A program made the position numbers and the translations under genes. This document shows positions 43,435-53,945 of a DNA stretch of 64,000 bases, piece after piece. The notes under the pieces are model-generated. The model worked only from the letters and a program-made list of their open reading frames with translations. It did not search any database and was not told where the DNA came from. The stretch is from Agelas oroides (taxonomy: Eukaryota; Porifera; Demospongiae; Agelasida; Agelasidae), in the NCBI GenBank assembly GCA_949130485.1, contig OX422184.1, forward strand, positions 17,918,324 through 17,982,323. Direction: 5' to 3'. Positions within the stretch are counted from its first letter, which is position 1; every line of letters begins with the position of its first letter.

Positions 43435-46400
43435 TTAGTTGTCTTCATCCTCCAGCAGTGGTTCACGACATTGGTTCATGGGTTGGTATGGTGGCCACTG
43501 ATCTCTTCCATGGCCTACAGGTTGGTCTGTAATGGATTGATAGTCTGCTCGATTGACATTCCGAAGCTCTCCGATTGTCTGTTTTCCTTTACCCCACCAC
43601 TTCTTGAGTTGGTTATAGCTATGGAAAACTATTATTCCAATGAAATGGCAGAATGTGATGCCAACTGATGTGTACAATGTGGCTGTTTGGTTACCTTTGG
43701 CTGATAAGACATACCAGGTTCCTGCAGCAAGCATTAAAAGATTGAGAATGAATGAACCCTCCAGGAGAGAAAGATACCACTTACAGTAGTAAGATCCTCC
43801 CCAAGACCTTATGCACTTGCCTGCACAATTTGGGTAGACTATCTTGTGAATGTCATATGGGAGGTGAATTAAGAGGAGAACAGCTACTGTAATCACAGCA
43901 AGAAGATTCACACTGGGGTCATTGGTGGAGTTGAGACCAAAAACAAGCAAGAGAACAGCTTGAGCTACAAGCAAGACTCCAACCCGATAACGGTGCTCAC
44001 TTCTGAAGGGGCCAAAATAGGCATCAAGAAATGGCTTTAACCTCAACATCCCCTTTCTAACCCCAGAGTTACTGATCTTCTGAATGCACTGCTCAAAGAG
44101 TAGCAATGTTGTATAGGGCAGCCAGAGGAACAGGAGGACGGTGAGAGCAACCACAAAGAGAGGGATGTGCTTCCCACTGAGATATTCAATATTTCCATCA
44201 AATGACCACACTGCTACTCTGGAATTATCTGAAATGTCCAGAAAGCTAAGCGAAAGAGCAGTAATGACTGTGCGAAGCAGTTTGGTATATGACAGAAGTA
44301 TCAAGGTTGCTAGAACAGGGACTGAGTTATTCCCAAAGAAATTTGCCACTGATTGAAATTTGTAAGAAAGATAAATTATGAGGGTAATGATAGCCCATAG
44401 ATAAAGTGGAAACACGAACTGCAGCCATGTCTTCCAGTAGCCACTAAGGCCATCAAAGAAGCAGGTCGTGATGCCAAAGTCAAGGTTGAGCCAGGCTATG
44501 AACACTTTTATTGGGTATAATTCACCTGCTGGTCCAGGAGGGAAGAAGACAGCTTGGTTAGCCTGTACAATGTTGGCATAGAAGATGAGCCCATTTATAG
44601 TCCCTTTTGCAACAGTGAGATTCAGAACCTTTATGAAGAAAACCAGTGCAAGGCCAGCTAGTGCAAATGGAATAAGGAGTGCAAGGTGGTAGTTGTTGGA
44701 ACAGTCAAGACACTGATGGCTTCCTAGGGCAAGACTGAGCCCTGCCTGGCAGCCACCACAGAGCCTACCAGAATGGTTGAAGGTACACTGAGTGTCTGGG
44801 TGGTCAAGACTTACGTTCACAACTCCTGTCTTGCAGTAACCATATGGACAGTGATTGCTCGCCATCAATTTAGTTCCATTTACCTCGGATGATACCCAAA
44901 CACTGCCTCTCCTGCGTATGATTTGATCAGTAATGTTACATGTAATGTCAAGGCCATGAAGGAGTGTGTCACAGACGCACTGCAAGTGTGAAGGGCCTAA
45001 AATCATGAACCCAGGTGGGCAGGGAAGAACAGTGATGTTGATGTAGACTGGAGTGGTTAGAACTTCATGGTTAACAATTCCACCTATAAAGGCAAGAATA
45101 TATTGAATTGTAGAATTACTCGGATAGTTCTGCACTGTAATATCATTGGCAGTGAATGCCATAACTACCAGTCCAGGTTCAGAGAACAGAGAATACTTCA
45201 ATTCTGTGCACTTGTAACTGTTAGTTTGTTGTGAATGCTGTAAGTCTCCAAGTGTTGCATTATTCTGTTGCAGAATTTGTGCATATACTGAACCAGCTAC
45301 TGTTCCAAACATGTCCCCAACAACTGCTGCAACAATGGAGAACTCTTCCCCAGGGTAGTGTCTGTAGTTTGATCCACTGTTGAAGACAAGTGTACAGTTG
45401 GGCTTCCCATTCTCACACAGACATACACGCGTGGGATCTGAGGAAATGACTGAGATATCCGATTGCAAGCTGGGCTCAAAGTTAAGGTGATTGGAGTTAT
45501 GAATCACAGAATTCAAATAGCTACAGTGTGGAATGCCATCTAAACTACAGCCATCGGCATACGCAGATTCTCCATAGATTGTATTTCCACCTTCCTTAGC
45601 AGTGTTGTTAATGAAGTTTATATTGGATTGTGGGAGGGAACAGTTACATCCAGTACACTGGGAGGAAGTATTGACAGCAAGAAACTGAAGGAAACAGGAA
45701 TGGGTGACATATGGTAGTGGATTGCGAACAAAGATGGCTCCACCTACATTCTCAGCTGTGTTATTAAGAAAGGTGACATCTGTGTTGTTGGACATGTAGA
45801 CGGCACTTTCTCCATAGAATGCCAAGGCACCTCCTTCATAGGCAGTGTTATCACTGAAGAGTATTGTCCCAGAAAGAGTAAAGTTGCTGCTGTAAGACCA
45901 AATGGATGTATCAGTGTTAGCATAAAAGCTACAGTTGGCAAAGATCACATTGTATGAAATATCAAGCACCATGATTCCAAAGGCTGCATATTGCCTATAT
46001 ATGTTAATGGGTGTAGCCTTGTTTTTATTAATATTACAGTTGAAAAAGGTCCCATTATGTGAATGGTCTAGAGTCACAATCCCATGTGTGTTGTTGTTTC
46101 CAGAGAAATCACAGTTAATGAAGGTCATGTTATGTGAATAGTGCAGGTACAGAATGCCCAGAGTGGACATAAATTGGTGCTCACTGTTATCTGAGAAGTT
46201 GCAGCCAAAGAAGGCCACATTATGTGAATACTCCAGCCACACAACCATTTGAGCTTTGTTTTCAGAAAAGTTACAGTTGATGAAGGTAACATTATGTGAA
46301 TTGTCCAGCCTCACAACCATATGAGCTTTGTTTTCAGAAAAGTTACAGTTGATGAAGGTAACATGTGAAGTGTCTCTAAGTTGCACAATAGTAGACATTG

Positions 46401-47064
46401 TGTTTCCAGAGAAATCACAGTCAAAGAAGGTAATGTTATGTGAAGTGTTCAGGTACACACCAATGTTCACATAGTTTTCAAAATGGAAGTTACAGTCAAT
46501 GAAGGTAATGTTATGTGAAGTGACCATGGATACAACTCGGTCTACATTGCTTTTGGAAAAGGTACAGTCAGTGAAGGTAACATTATGTGAAGTGACCAGG
46601 TACACGAGTGGGTTAGTACTATACCAGTACTTTTCAGAATCTGGAAAGTCACAGTCACTGAAGGTCACACTATGTGAAGTGTTCACAATAATAGAACCAT
46701 TGGTTTGAGAGAAGTCACAGTCAACAAAAGTTAGGTTGGAAACATCAGTGAACTGTAAAAGTTCAGATAGTCGAATGACAGTTTTGTTCCTTGTTGCATT
46801 TCTGGTAACCAAAGACAGGTTGTTGATACCGCTGATGCTGAGTGGCTGACTCAGGTTGTGAGTTCCAGGTAAGAATTCAACAGTAGTATAAGATACAAAG
46901 TGTTTAGTAGCATTCTGAGCATACTTATCCAGTGTGTAGCAGGGCTCACCAGGACATGAGGTGTATTCTGTGGGCTTCACATAGAGCACAGTGGCTGCTC
47001 CAGCAGGGAAGGGGGCAGGGAAGCCCAAGGACAGAAGCAACAGCAATAGAATAGGGCAAGACAT
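43435..47064 (-). CDS. Beta-helix (Pmp-like) multi-pass receptor, intact
   Basis: An intact 1,209-residue single-exon frame on the minus strand. Residues 1-24 are a signal peptide (MSCPILLLLLLSLGFPAPFP...). Residues about 100-400 are right-handed beta-helix rungs of about 23-28 residues (NTSHNITFFDCDFSGN, SHNVTFINCNFSENKA). Residues about 405-510 are Pmp-like (GGALAFYGES, GGAIFVRNP). Residues about 680-785 are a cysteine-rich stalk (CPPGFMILG, CPYGYC, GRLCGGCQAG). Residues about 788-1150 have about nine hydrophobic spans with FIAWLNLDFGITTCFFDG, PVLATLILLSYTKLLR and NIEYLSGKHIPLF shared with the plus-strand gene. A cytoplasmic tail of about 60 residues follows. Many N-glycosylation sequons occur in the ectodomain. 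The start follows from the signal peptide. Such proteins form expanded families in sponges and some protists. Function is inferred as surface recognition or signalling. Bacterial Pmp proteins lack the multi-span module, so the resemblance is to the repeat only. Confidence 0.9.
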   Translation of the reverse strand: MSCPILLLLLLSLGFPAPFPAGAATVLYVKPTEYTSCPGEPCYTLDKYAQNATKHFVSYTTVEFLPGTHNLSQPLSISGINNLSLVTRNATRNKTVIRLSELLQFTDVSNLTFVDCDFSQTNGSIIVNTSHSVTFSDCDFPDSEKYWYSTNPLVYLVTSHNVTFTDCTFSKSNVDRVVSMVTSHNITFIDCNFHFENYVNIGVYLNTSHNITFFDCDFSGNTMSTIVQLRDTSHVTFINCNFSENKAHMVVRLDNSHNVTFINCNFSENKAQMVVWLEYSHNVAFFGCNFSDNSEHQFMSTLGILYLHYSHNMTFINCDFSGNNNTHGIVTLDHSHNGTFFNCNINKNKATPINIYRQYAAFGIMVLDISYNVIFANCSFYANTDTSIWSYSSNFTLSGTILFSDNTAYEGGALAFYGESAVYMSNNTDVTFLNNTAENVGGAIFVRNPLPYVTHSCFLQFLAVNTSSQCTGCNCSLPQSNINFINNTAKEGGNTIYGESAYADGCSLDGIPHCSYLNSVIHNSNHLNFEPSLQSDISVISSDPTRVCLCENGKPNCTLVFNSGSNYRHYPGEEFSIVAAVVGDMFGTVAGSVYAQILQQNNATLGDLQHSQQTNSYKCTELKYSLFSEPGLVVMAFTANDITVQNYPSNSTIQYILAFIGGIVNHEVLTTPVYINITVLPCPPGFMILGPSHLQCVCDTLLHGLDITCNITDQIIRRRGSVWVSSEVNGTKLMASNHCPYGYCKTGVVNVSLDHPDTQCTFNHSGRLCGGCQAGLSLALGSHQCLDCSNNYHLALLIPFALAGLALVFFIKVLNLTVAKGTINGLIFYANIVQANQAVFFPPGPAGELYPIKVFIAWLNLDFGITTCFFDGLSGYWKTWLQFVFPLYLWAIITLIIYLSYKFQSVANFFGNNSVPVLATLILLSYTKLLRTVITALSLSFLDISDNSRVAVWSFDGNIEYLSGKHIPLFVVALTVLLFLWLPYTTLLLFEQCIQKISNSGVRKGMLRLKPFLDAYFGPFRSEHRYRVGVLLVAQAVLLLVFGLNSTNDPSVNLLAVITVAVLLLIHLPYDIHKIVYPNCAGKCIRSWGGSYYCKWYLSLLEGSFILNLLMLAAGTWYVLSAKGNQTATLYTSVGITFCHFIGIIVFHSYNQLKKWWGKGKQTIGELRNVNRADYQSITDQPVGHGRDQWPPYQPMNQCREPLLEDEDN

Positions 47065-48179
47065 CTTGTGCCTCTCAAGCAGTTGTGGTCATACAAGATG
47101 TTGAGTCTAAATTGAGACAACAGAATAGCTAGCCACATTATTCAAGTATCACAGCTAGGTAACATGCTGTGAAACATGCTCATTGCTATAGCAGTAGAGA
47201 GAGTTTGTCTGCAGTTGAACACTGAACTGGAGCAAAAAGCAATATGTGAACACTGTGAAGTGCAAAGTTAGGCCATAGGAATTTGGAGAGTCGATATGTT
47301 TCATTCAAGTTAGTTTGGACACATTGCTTGCTACATGTGTTGCAAGAATGGCCAGCACATGGCTAAGTGTCGTGTCAGAACTCTTAATTCTTTGTACTTG
47401 AATTTTTCTTAGGCCATACAATATTGTTTTTCAGATGTGTTTAAATTGTAGATAATTGTAAAAAAATAAAGAAATAAAACACCCTTACTGTTCCTGAATA
47501 AACATCACATCTAGATCCACAACCACAGTGCATAAATCATAGTCCCATGGCTTTTTAAGGACTACCTGAGGCCTCAAGGAAACACAAAAGAGCTATGTCT
47601 GCAGTATTATTTGACAAACAGTGAAGCATTCTCAGTCAAGGAGCTAAGACATTGTTGAGAATGCCCATAATTGAAACAGAGCATGACCTTTTAGTTATTC
47701 CTACTTGCCCACCATACCACAGTATAATGCATGCAGCTATAATTTCATACACCATGCACAGCTTTATTAGTACCGATCCACGATAATCCAGATGAACTCA
47801 CTATTGTTTGCTGTATCTTGAAGTAGATCCAAAGCTGCTTGAAGCTGCGCTCAGCTTTATTACAGTAACTATGATCAGAACATATCTAACAGCTGTTTTA
47901 TATTGCTAGCTACGTACACTTCAAGGTCATCACCTGTGTTTCACTGAACTCGGGAGACCAATAGTTGTGTACCAGGAAACCACAACACAGAGGAAACCAT
48001 CTAAAGAACACCCCTATCACATTCTTCGTTGATCAGGACATATCACCATGCATATGGACAAGCAGGGTTATAGTTGATCAGTCTGTTTGTTCATAGGTAC
48101 GTGGTATTAACGTTATAGGTTGCAGTGTCTGTCCTCGGTTGGTGGGATGTGGCTTTATATAAAATATTACCACACAAAC
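47065..48179. other. Upstream region of the minus-strand receptor gene
   Basis: Holds the promoter and 5-prime UTR of the gene starting at 47064. No recognised element is present. An A-rich stretch (TGTAAAAAAATAAAGAAATA) lies at 47457. Confidence 0.4.
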
Positions 48180-51100
48180 ATCTGTGACACTTGGGAAAAC
48201 ATGTTTTGCATGTACGAAGCTTACTCCCTTCACACCCTATATATTTTCACTGCATAAGAGTCACACAAGTTTCATGAGACTCAGTCCATGCATGCAGCTG
48301 GAATATTCATTCATTCTGAACTCTATAGCATGCAGTATTAGCATTACATACCTAGAAATGTCCGGTAACATAGGTTCCTGGCAGTAATAGTCAGTTGCAA
48401 TGTGTAATGACTTCTAAGCATCAGTATTTGTATGGTATATTACCTTGCTGGAAGTTCCTAATTACAGGCACTCAACACGTGAAGCCTCCATCTTGGGGTG
48501 AAGCTGGCTTGATTGGTGGAGACACCCCTTATTTGGACACATTTGATCAGTTCTCCAAACAGGGCTACACATGCACATCCATGTACACATTGAAATACAT
48601 ACAACATGAGACAGACAGCAAACAAGAAAACTGTCTACTGCATGGAATGATTTGTGTACATTTTTAAGCAGAGTAAAAATAAGTTTTATCTGTTGTTCCA
48701 AGAGTTTGATGGTGTCTGAATGGAGTCCGTGGCAGAGTTCCTTGGCTCTTTGTTCTGCCATGAGTCACTGCTTCTGGGGTTCACCTGCGGACTGAGTGGA
48801 GGACTTGAGGAGGTTCTGGTTTGGAAGGAGGAGGAAGAAAGGAAGGAAAAAAGAGAGAGAAGAGGAAAAAGGGGAAGAGAAAGATGAAGAGGGAACAAGG
48901 AAGGAGAGGGAGCAGGAAGAGGAAGAAATACAGTGCTCCAAGGCAAGAGAGCAAAACTTTTGAATCATATAGTAAAGCGCCCCTATCATCCTAAATCATT
49001 ATTATTTGCATTTCAATGGTCTGTGCTGTGAGTTTCAGCTTCTTTATATACTTCCCATACTCAAGAAGTACATCTGCGACATCACATATACTATATGGAT
49101 GTCACAAATGAACCATTAGCCAGCTAGAATTTCTCATATTGGAACTAAGTAAGTAGCTTGAAGTTTGATCAAACAGGCTTTGTGGAGACAAGTCAATTGC
49201 AACTGGTTCTTCTACAGTGTAAGAGCTCACAACGTGTCCTTTATCACCCTAGCAACCAGGAAGGAATCCTCAAGGTCAACAGCAGTGCCCAGTAGTAAGA
49301 AGTCAGTAAGAAGCTTTCTGCCAATTAAGAGAAACTGTAGGACTGCACCTAAACAAATACAGCAGCCCTATATTGTTCTCCTGGCCGAGTGTTGTTGCTA
49401 TAACTACACAAAGGAGCATTCACCATTTTAAAAAGGCTGAATACTAACTGTTTCCATGCAAAAGCACTCTCACACATTCCATGAAGTTTCTTATTCTAAG
49501 AAAGTACTTGGAACAAAATTTTAACCTATCTCAAAGCCATCTTTCCAGTAAATCTTGTTAACTCAGACTTTTGCAGCTAGACCATACTAAACACTTTTGC
49601 CCTTCAAAAACCAGTTTTTATGGATTTTTCTGACAGTGCTTGAGAGTTAAGCCTGTTGACTACCCTCATAATAAACTTTCATACTGACACTACTTTCACG
49701 TGTCATCTGGACACTTGACTTCAAAAAGCGGGGCTAGACACTCTTTCTGGATGGGGTGACTTTGGCAGCAAGAGATGTCACATGACAGTTAATTTAGGGG
49801 AAGCATAACAAGTGTTGAGAACTTCTGCAAAGGGTTGGAACCGTTGGGCCCATATATGCTGTGTAGACGTATCAATAGCGATCTCCAACCTCTTGTCTGT
49901 AGTATATTATATAAAATTTTGAATGCAAAACTCATGATGAAGTTGGTTGACCACGAGAAAGCCCAGCCATTGCTCTTCTAAACAAAAATTTATCAGTCTA
50001 TCTGTTATGACTAGGTACATATTACTGGACATTTCTAGTACATATTACCAGGAACCTATCTTACTGGACATTTCAAAGTATATAATGGGTATGTTATATG
50101 TGTATATATACAATACTATAATATAGATATGTCATGGGGACACTTCTGCCTGACATTTCTAGGTATGCGTATGTTGCCAGATATTTCTTGACACCTATAA
50201 TAAAGTAGTACATGATGTGAAATAACCTTTGTTTAAGATTAGACCAGTTTTGAGATGTTACAGTCAATTAATAATGGAGGTAGCATTGAAATGGCCAGGT
50301 ACACATGATTTTGTACCAAGGTCATATATTAATGTTTTTTTTTTCCTTAAAACTGACATCATTATATGCACTCTTGTTTGTACACTATACAGAGATGTTG
50401 CAGTCAATGAAGTCACACTGTGTGAAGTGTTCAAGCAGCTATAAACTGCTAGCCAGAGCTCAGAGTGAATGATATTCCAGCTGCATGGACTGATTCTCAT
50501 GAAATGTGACTGGCTCTAGTGATCTTAATGCTGTGAAAATATATAGGATGTGAAGGGAGTAAGCTTTGTACATGCAAAACATGTTGTTTTCCTAAGTGTC
50601 ACAGATGTTTGTGTGATAATATTATGTATAAAGTCACATCCCTCCAACTGCGGATGGACACTGCAAAATTAGTAGCCTCATGTTAAGGCACTTGTCATAT
50701 GAAGTCTCCATCTTGGGGTGTATCCTGTAAGCTGGCTTGATTGTTGGAGGCACCACTTATTTGGACATGTCTGAAGTGTTTCCACAAACAGGGCTACACA
50801 TGTACATCAGTGTACATGTACACATTGAAATGCATAAGACTTGAGACAGACAGTGAACAAGAAAACTGCCCACTGCATGAAATGATTTATGTACATTTTG
50901 TAAGTTCTACCTGTTTCTCCAAGAGTTTGATGGTGTTTGAATGGAATCTGTGGTGGTGTTCCTTTGTTCTGCCATGAGTCACTGCTTCAGCTGTGGACTG
51001 AGTAGAGGAACTCGAGGAGGTTCTGGTATGAAAAATTTGGAAGGAGGAGGAAAGAAAGGAAGAAGAGAAAGATTGAGAAGAAACAAGGAAGGAATACGAG

Positions 51101-52150
51101 TCAAATACAGTGCTTCAAGGCAAGAGAGTAACTTTTGGAATTCTTTGAATCATATAGTAAAGCGTCCCTATCATCCTAAATCATTATTATTTGCATTTGA
51201 ATGGTCTGGGCTGTGAGATCGCTCAGTGTAATAATTATGTGATGTCATAAATGTATACCATGATGCCAGCAAACCATCAGCCAGCTGGAATTTCTCATGT
51301 CATAAAATCATAATATTTAGCACCGGTGCCTATTTTCGAAACTAGCAGACTGAACGGGTGCTTATAGTTGTGGGATGCTTTTATTCATGGATAAATGCAT
51401 GTAATGTTGTTGTAAGGTACAGTTGTAGGGGAAAATGCTAGCTGAGATACACATGTATATATTATGCCTAGAGTTTCCTATATTTGTAGCTTTTCTAGAA
51501 ACAAAGATCTAGTCGGCACTGCCCACCATAGTAAAGCACTTAGAACTAACAAATCCGTGAGAGGTATTTGCTAATTTCTGGACATGCTTTATCAAGAGGC
51601 CTTGCCTATACCGGTATGTTCGTTTTTATTACATGTCAATAGCTTGCTTACAATCAGAGATAAACACTGGCAAAAGTTAGCCACTACATTCAAAAAGCCG
51701 AATCAGCAATTCACTTCTGTTTGCGTTGGTAACGGTGCCTTTTGTGGGGTATCTATTTTTTATGGGTGCTTATAAACATGATGGTTGTAGTAATCATCAT
51801 GGGTGCTCATTTTGTGTGGGTGCCTATTATAGGCTTCATGGAAGTAGCAAGTCAACCACAACTGATTCTTCCAAGAACCAACTCACAGCTTTCCTTAGCA
51901 ACCAGGAAGTGAATCAAACAGTAGTATCAGTAAGGTGCTTCCTACCAAGAGAAACTGTAAGACTTCTCACTCTGCTAGATCCAGCAGCTGTATACTGTTC
52001 TCCTGGTCAAGTGCTGTGATCATAGAGATCACAAAAGGAAATACATCGATGACATCGGTAAAATGGCTGAATACTATTGTTTCCATGCAAATGCACCAAT
52101 CTCAAAATTTTAGCCAATCTCAAAGTCATTTTTCCAGTAAATCCTGTTAT
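48180..52150. repeat. Rearranged segmental duplication
   Basis: 48461-49060 matches 50690-51220 in direct orientation (CTCCATCTTGGGGTG, GGCTTGATT, TTATTTGGACA, CATATAGTAAAGCG-CCCTATC). 49190-49560 matches about 51845-52150 (TTAGCAACCAGGAAG, AGAGAAACTGTA, TGTTCTCCTGG). 48180-48380 matches 50000-50600 in inverted orientation (GAAGCTTACTCCCTTCACA against TGTGAAGGGAGTAAGCTT). So duplication was combined with an inversion. Lys/Glu- or Ser/Leu-rich frames at about 48765-48946 come from GGAAG-rich sequence and are not genes. Confidence 0.75.
50389..50440 (-). pseudogene. Single-rung relic of the minus-strand receptor gene
   Basis: The minus strand contains AACACTTCACACAGTGTGAC then TTCATTGACTGCAACATC. 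This reads NTSHSVT and, after allowing for one missing T, FIDCNIS. That is the repeat rung of the receptor at 43435-47064 (NTSHNITFIDCNF). The plus-strand wording GCAGTCAATGAAG, GTGTGAAGTGTTCA matches its coding strand near 46490-46450. It is isolated and frameshifted, with no neighbouring rungs. Confidence 0.65.
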
Positions 52151-53100
52151 GCAGAGTTTTGTGCAGATGCGTGTTGCAGGTGTGCCCATGCTGTGCCCAC
52201 GTAACTTGCTCATCCTGGCTACGCCACTGCTGTACTTGTGTTTAAAGTGAGTCCCTCCATGCTTGCATAGTGCCTCGTCATGTTATCATAGCTATATGCA
52301 GGCCTCACCAGCTGCATTGGGGGTGACATGGTTGACTTTCAATGTGTACCAGGGCCTGACATTTGCGCACCAAAGAAAATTATTAATTAGGAGATTGCAA
52401 TTTTGTGGTTCGAATTGCCACCAGAATCTCTGGTCTCTAAACATTTTCACACAGCCTAGGTACAAGTTAAGAGGCAGCAGTAGCTAGAAGAGCCCAAAGC
52501 CACTACGTATCCAGTGAAATAAGGAACAGGCCCTGCTCTGTACCTGTACAGTAGTGCAGTGGCTATGCTTTTAATGAGCAAGTTGATATAAAAAGCAACA
52601 GTACGCATGCCTAGTGCTTTACATCCCACATCTACTATTTTCCTTTCACTAGGGATGTGGCTACTGCTAGTAATGCACCTACCAATGCTATGCCTTACTA
52701 CCCCCCCCCCCCCCCTCCCAACGGCTTGATGAAGGTCACTATAACCACAAGCTCATACTAGTTCCTATGCATGACGTTTCAAGGAGAGGACACAAAGTCA
52801 TTGGAGAACCTCACTTGTTTCACACTCTATTTACAGGTGATAACGCTATACAACGTAAATAGTTAGCTACCAGTACAACCAATAAACATGCAGCTTGATT
52901 CTACGGTGGACCTAGACATAAATTTCCCCCAAAAATGTGTTGGAGTCACCAAAAATAAAAGCTCATAGCTCAGATAGCATTGAAATTTACCTTGACAACC
53001 TTGGAAAAAGTGATCAACATCAGTTGAACCGCACACTCACAAAAAGTACCATAAATCGCCCCCAAAATATTTGTGCATACCCACTGTAAGCAAATAAATT
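52151..53100. other. Non-coding stretch with a C15 run
   Basis: A run of 15 C lies at 52701-52715. No gene is recognised. Confidence 0.5.
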
Positions 53101-53104
53101 CGGA

Positions 53105-53195
53105 AGATATTTTAGCTGTCCATTTATCTACTTTGTGGGTAAATGACAGATGTCCATTTATCCACAAAGTGGATAAATGGACAGCTGAAATATCT
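53105..53195. repeat. Palindrome with 35-bp arms
   Basis: AGATATTTTAGCTGTCCATT on the left pairs with AATGGACAGCTGAAATATCT on the right. The inner arms CTACTTTGTGGG and CCACAAAGTGG also pair. It is probably a small foldback relic just upstream of the retroelement fragment. Confidence 0.7.
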
Positions 53196-53248
53196 GCCCT
53201 ATCAACCATAGCATATACACACACCCATGCAGCATATGCCGCATTTGT

Positions 53249-53945
53249 ATGATGGCAGTACCTGATGTGGAGCATCAACAACGCCAGCCTGCTTTTTCAA
53301 CCCCTTGAGGATGCAATACACCAACAGTTCATCACATCACTGACTGGACAAGAGCCATGCTCCCCTGAGATAACGAGGCTGCTCTGTCTCCCTGTCCCCC
53401 TCGATGGCCTCAACATCCTAAATCTTGTGACCATTGCAGACAGAGAACTGAATCAGAGATGATCAGTGCGTCTTTAACCAAACGGAGACCTACTGATCTC
53501 CAACACATTAAGCTGCAAGTGCAACACCAGAAACATTGACACTTGGAAGATACTGCATGAGAAGTAAAAGAACAGCTTCCAGAACCTCTTTGCAGAGCCA
53601 TGGCAAGTGAAAAAAGGATAATCAACATGGCTGACTTCACTCCCGGTACAGGACCAGGGTTCCAATCTCAACAAACAAGAAATTTGTGATGCACTGAGTC
53701 TTCATTATAGATGGCAACTTAAAAACAGGTTTAGTGTGCAACGATGTGAAAAACAGAACCACCACTACAACCACTAACAGGAGACCTCATTTGAACCAAA
53801 AACAATACTGCCTACAGCACAACAATGGCATGGATGCGCTGCACCCTATCCTTTTCCCTCCTCAGATCAGCAGTGATGTGCATACATAGTAGCCGCTCGT
53901 CATCTCACTGTGTACCAGACGCCAGTATTGTGGGTGTGGCTGAAA
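53249..53945 (+). pseudogene. Retroelement C-terminal fragment (reverse-transcriptase-linked region)
   Basis: 53265-53460 encodes LFQPLEDAIHQQFITSLTGQ followed by LLCLPVPLDGLNILN. This matches a block I recall downstream of reverse transcriptase in retroelements of corals and sponges (LLQPLED-IR--F-PALTGR, LLALPARLGGLGI-NP). Further on, in shifted frames, come CDALSLHYRWQL, EPPLQPLTGDLI, and at 53828 AWMRCTLSFSLLRSAVMCIH, which matches the W-R-RLSFALLRS-I-C-RG-R block at the C-terminus of such proteins. Stops and frame changes separate the pieces, and the catalytic region is missing. It is a dead, truncated copy. Confidence 0.65.

Noticed and set aside
43435..47064. Bacterial (chlamydial) Pmp protein or contamination
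   Set aside because: Only the GGAI-type repeat resembles Pmp. There is a eukaryote-style multi-span C-terminus, no autotransporter barrel, and animal-type repeats surround the gene.
48765..48946. Ser/Leu-rich transmembrane-like frame
   Set aside because: Complement of a GGAAG/GAGGA-rich low-complexity tract. The duplicate at about 51030-51090 does not keep the frame.
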